A program made the translations under genes and the position numbers. The notes beneath the pieces are model-generated. The model had not been told where the DNA came from, did not search any database, and was given only the letters and a program-made list of their open reading frames with translations. A stretch of DNA of 64,000 nucleotides from Gammaproteobacteria bacterium (GTDB lineage Bacteria > Pseudomonadota > Gammaproteobacteria > Pseudomonadales > Azotimanducaceae_A): NCBI GenBank assembly GCA_012960755.1, contig DUAT01000106.1, positions 34,562 through 98,561 of the forward strand, written 5' to 3'. Numbering within the stretch: position 1 is the first letter of the stretch; each line of letters opens with the position of its first letter. This document shows positions 62,612-64,000 of this stretch, one piece after another.

Positions 62612-64000
62612 ATGAAAACAGCTTCAGAAGAACTGGACCACATACTGATACGTGGTGCGCGAGAACATAATCTCAAATCCATCGAACTTAAAATTCCCAA
62701 ACGCAAACTGGTTGTATTGACCGGCGTCTCAGGCTCAGGCAAATCATCCCTGGCTTTTGACACCTTATATGCCGAGGGACAGCGGCGCTACGTTGAGTCC
62801 CTGTCAGCCTATGCACGCCAGTTTCTTGGGCAGATGGAAAAACCAAAATACGATACGATCCGAGGACTGTCACCCACCATCTCAATCGAGCAGAAAACCA
62901 CCGGTCGCAATCCTCGCTCCACCGTCGGCACAATTACCGAAATTTCGGACTATCTGCGTGTGTTGTATGCGCGGGTAGGTATTCAGCATTGTCATCAATG
63001 CTCACGCCCGGTCCAAAGCCAGACTGCACAACATATTACCCGGGAACTTGCAAAACTGCCCAGGGGCAGTCGTTTGTACCTGTTGGTTCCGCTGCTGGTC
63101 AATCGTAAGGGTGAGCATCGCGATATGCTCCTGGATGCCAGAGCCCAGGGATTTGTGCGTTTACGGGTCGATGGCGAAATTGTCAGGAGTGAGGGCATCG
63201 ATGTTCTGGACAAACGAAAGAAGCACACGGTCGAAGCGGTCATCGACCGATTAACCATGAAACTGGGCGTCTTAGAACGCCTCACCGAATCCGTTGAATC
63301 CGCGCTGAAACTGGGTGACGGCAGTTTGATTGCGACCACTGAAGACAAAAATGGCAATACGCGGGACCAGATCTATTCCGAGCACCTTTCCTGTGGACAT
63401 TGCAGTATTTCTTTTCCACCCTTGACACCCCAGGCTTTTTCATTCAACTCACCCCAGGGAATGTGTCACGAGTGTAATGGTCTCGGTACCCAGGTTGCCT
63501 TTGATCCAGACCTGCTGATACCGGACAGAGAACTCACCTTGCAGGAGGGCGCATTAAAACCTGTCGGCAAGATCGACGAGGAAAATAATTCCATGGGTTC
63601 GACCTTTCATCGCCAGGTGTTCAAGTACCTGAAGATTCCAACCCACAAGAAGTGGAACAAACTTACCAGCGCGCAACAGCAAAAAATCCTCTACGGCACG
63701 GGAGAAAAACGCTACAAGATCAATTGGGGCAAACACGGTACCAGCAATTCCCATTACGAAGGTGTCGTTAACCGCTTGATGCGCAGATTCCGCAATACCC
63801 GGTCAGAAGGTATGAAACGCTGGTATTCCCAATTTCTGGCAAACAGCCCTTGTAAAAGCTGTGCGGGTGTTCGTCTCAGACCTGAAAGTAGTGCAGTGCT
63901 TGTCGACAACAAATCAATCGTTGAGGTTTCCAGCTGGACAATCGACCGGTCGAGTGAATTTTTCAAGCAGATGCAATTACCCGGCGCATCCGGTGAAATA
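62612..64000 (+). CDS. uvrA: Excinuclease ABC subunit A, N-terminal part
   Basis: From ATG 62612 the frame stays open to the right edge, giving 463 codons. The N-terminus has the Walker A motif [20 protein letters not shown], the signature region [16 protein letters not shown], the DNA-binding and zinc parts (CSRPVQSQT and [20 protein letters not shown]), then [12 protein letters not shown]. UvrA dimers find bulky DNA lesions and load UvrB in nucleotide excision repair. The C-terminal half with the second ATPase lies outside the window. The frame is intact. Confidence 0.95.
   Translation, partial: MKTASEELDHILIRGAREHNLKSIELKIPKRKLVVLTGVSGSGKSSLAFDTLYAEGQRRYVESLSAYARQFLGQMEKPKYDTIRGLSPTISIEQKTTGRNPRSTVGTITEISDYLRVLYARVGIQHCHQCSRPVQSQTAQHITRELAKLPRGSRLYLLVPLLVNRKGEHRDMLLDARAQGFVRLRVDGEIVRSEGIDVLDKRKKHTVEAVIDRLTMKLGVLERLTESVESALKLGDGSLIATTEDKNGNTRDQIYSEHLSCGHCSISFPPLTPQAFSFNSPQGMCHECNGLGTQVAFDPDLLIPDRELTLQEGALKPVGKIDEENNSMGSTFHRQVFKYLKIPTHKKWNKLTSAQQQKILYGTGEKRYKINWGKHGTSNSHYEGVVNRLMRRFRNTRSEGMKRWYSQFLANSPCKSCAGVRLRPESSAVLVDNKSIVEVSSWTIDRSSEFFKQMQLPGASGEI

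Noticed and set aside
1..64000. CRISPR arrays, rRNA genes, replication origin
   Set aside because: No regularly spaced direct repeats, rRNA-like sequence or DnaA-box cluster was noticed on reading the window.

Overview
The window looks like chromosome of a marine-type gammaproteobacterium, probably uncultured. The support is an adjacent cmoA/cmoB pair, a TPP-riboswitch-controlled TonB receptor, PnuT and thiamine kinase operon, an uvrA of ordinary proteobacterial type, and many fatty-acid, CoA and dioxygenase genes (CaiB/BaiF transferase, acyl-CoA dehydrogenase, acyl-CoA synthetase, PhyH and TauD families). I could not fix the taxon further from the sequence alone.

Layout. 0-9 kb: an RND efflux pair, a class III aminotransferase-fold enzyme with an APH-type kinase, a membrane-anchored peroxiredoxin whose peroxidatic position is an in-frame UGA followed by a bacterial SECIS-like hairpin, a GAF-PAS-PP2C-STAS signalling protein, and a TauD-type dioxygenase. 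9-12.6 kb: a serine hydrolase and a translationally coupled SnoaL/PhyH pair. 12.6-27.2 kb: an accessory region full of decaying genes. It holds an attC-bearing integron cassette (GFA family) beside a second cassette, an IS30 transposase remnant, a truncated DUF1801 gene, two broken TIR genes, a PhyH fragment, an arylsulfatase with two in-frame stops and DUF3604 debris. It ends at a tRNA-Arg gene whose 3' end faces it. 27.4-47 kb: mostly intact core-like genes, including cmoA/cmoB, a MoxR/VWA pair, RluA-type synthase, hydrolases, an MFS exporter and an S9 peptidase. 47-51 kb: a thiamine acquisition and salvage operon. 51-64 kb: metallophosphoesterases, a PspA-like coiled-coil protein behind twin palindromes, an acyl-CoA dehydrogenase, a transglutaminase-TPR lipoprotein, a three-domain LigD, a CinA-type protein, a WYL regulator, a terpene-cyclase-like protein with a poly-G frameshift, and the start of uvrA.

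Most notable points: (1) a probable selenoprotein peroxiredoxin at 3641-4420 (minus) that standard gene calling would split in two; (2) three genes whose stop-codon region is tandemly duplicated with a period that is not a multiple of three, so that stops appear in several frames, the clearest being three LPE-stop units at 54891-54929; (3) the thiamine operon; (4) a pseudogene-rich region in which most in-frame stops are one C-to-T change away from a sense codon.
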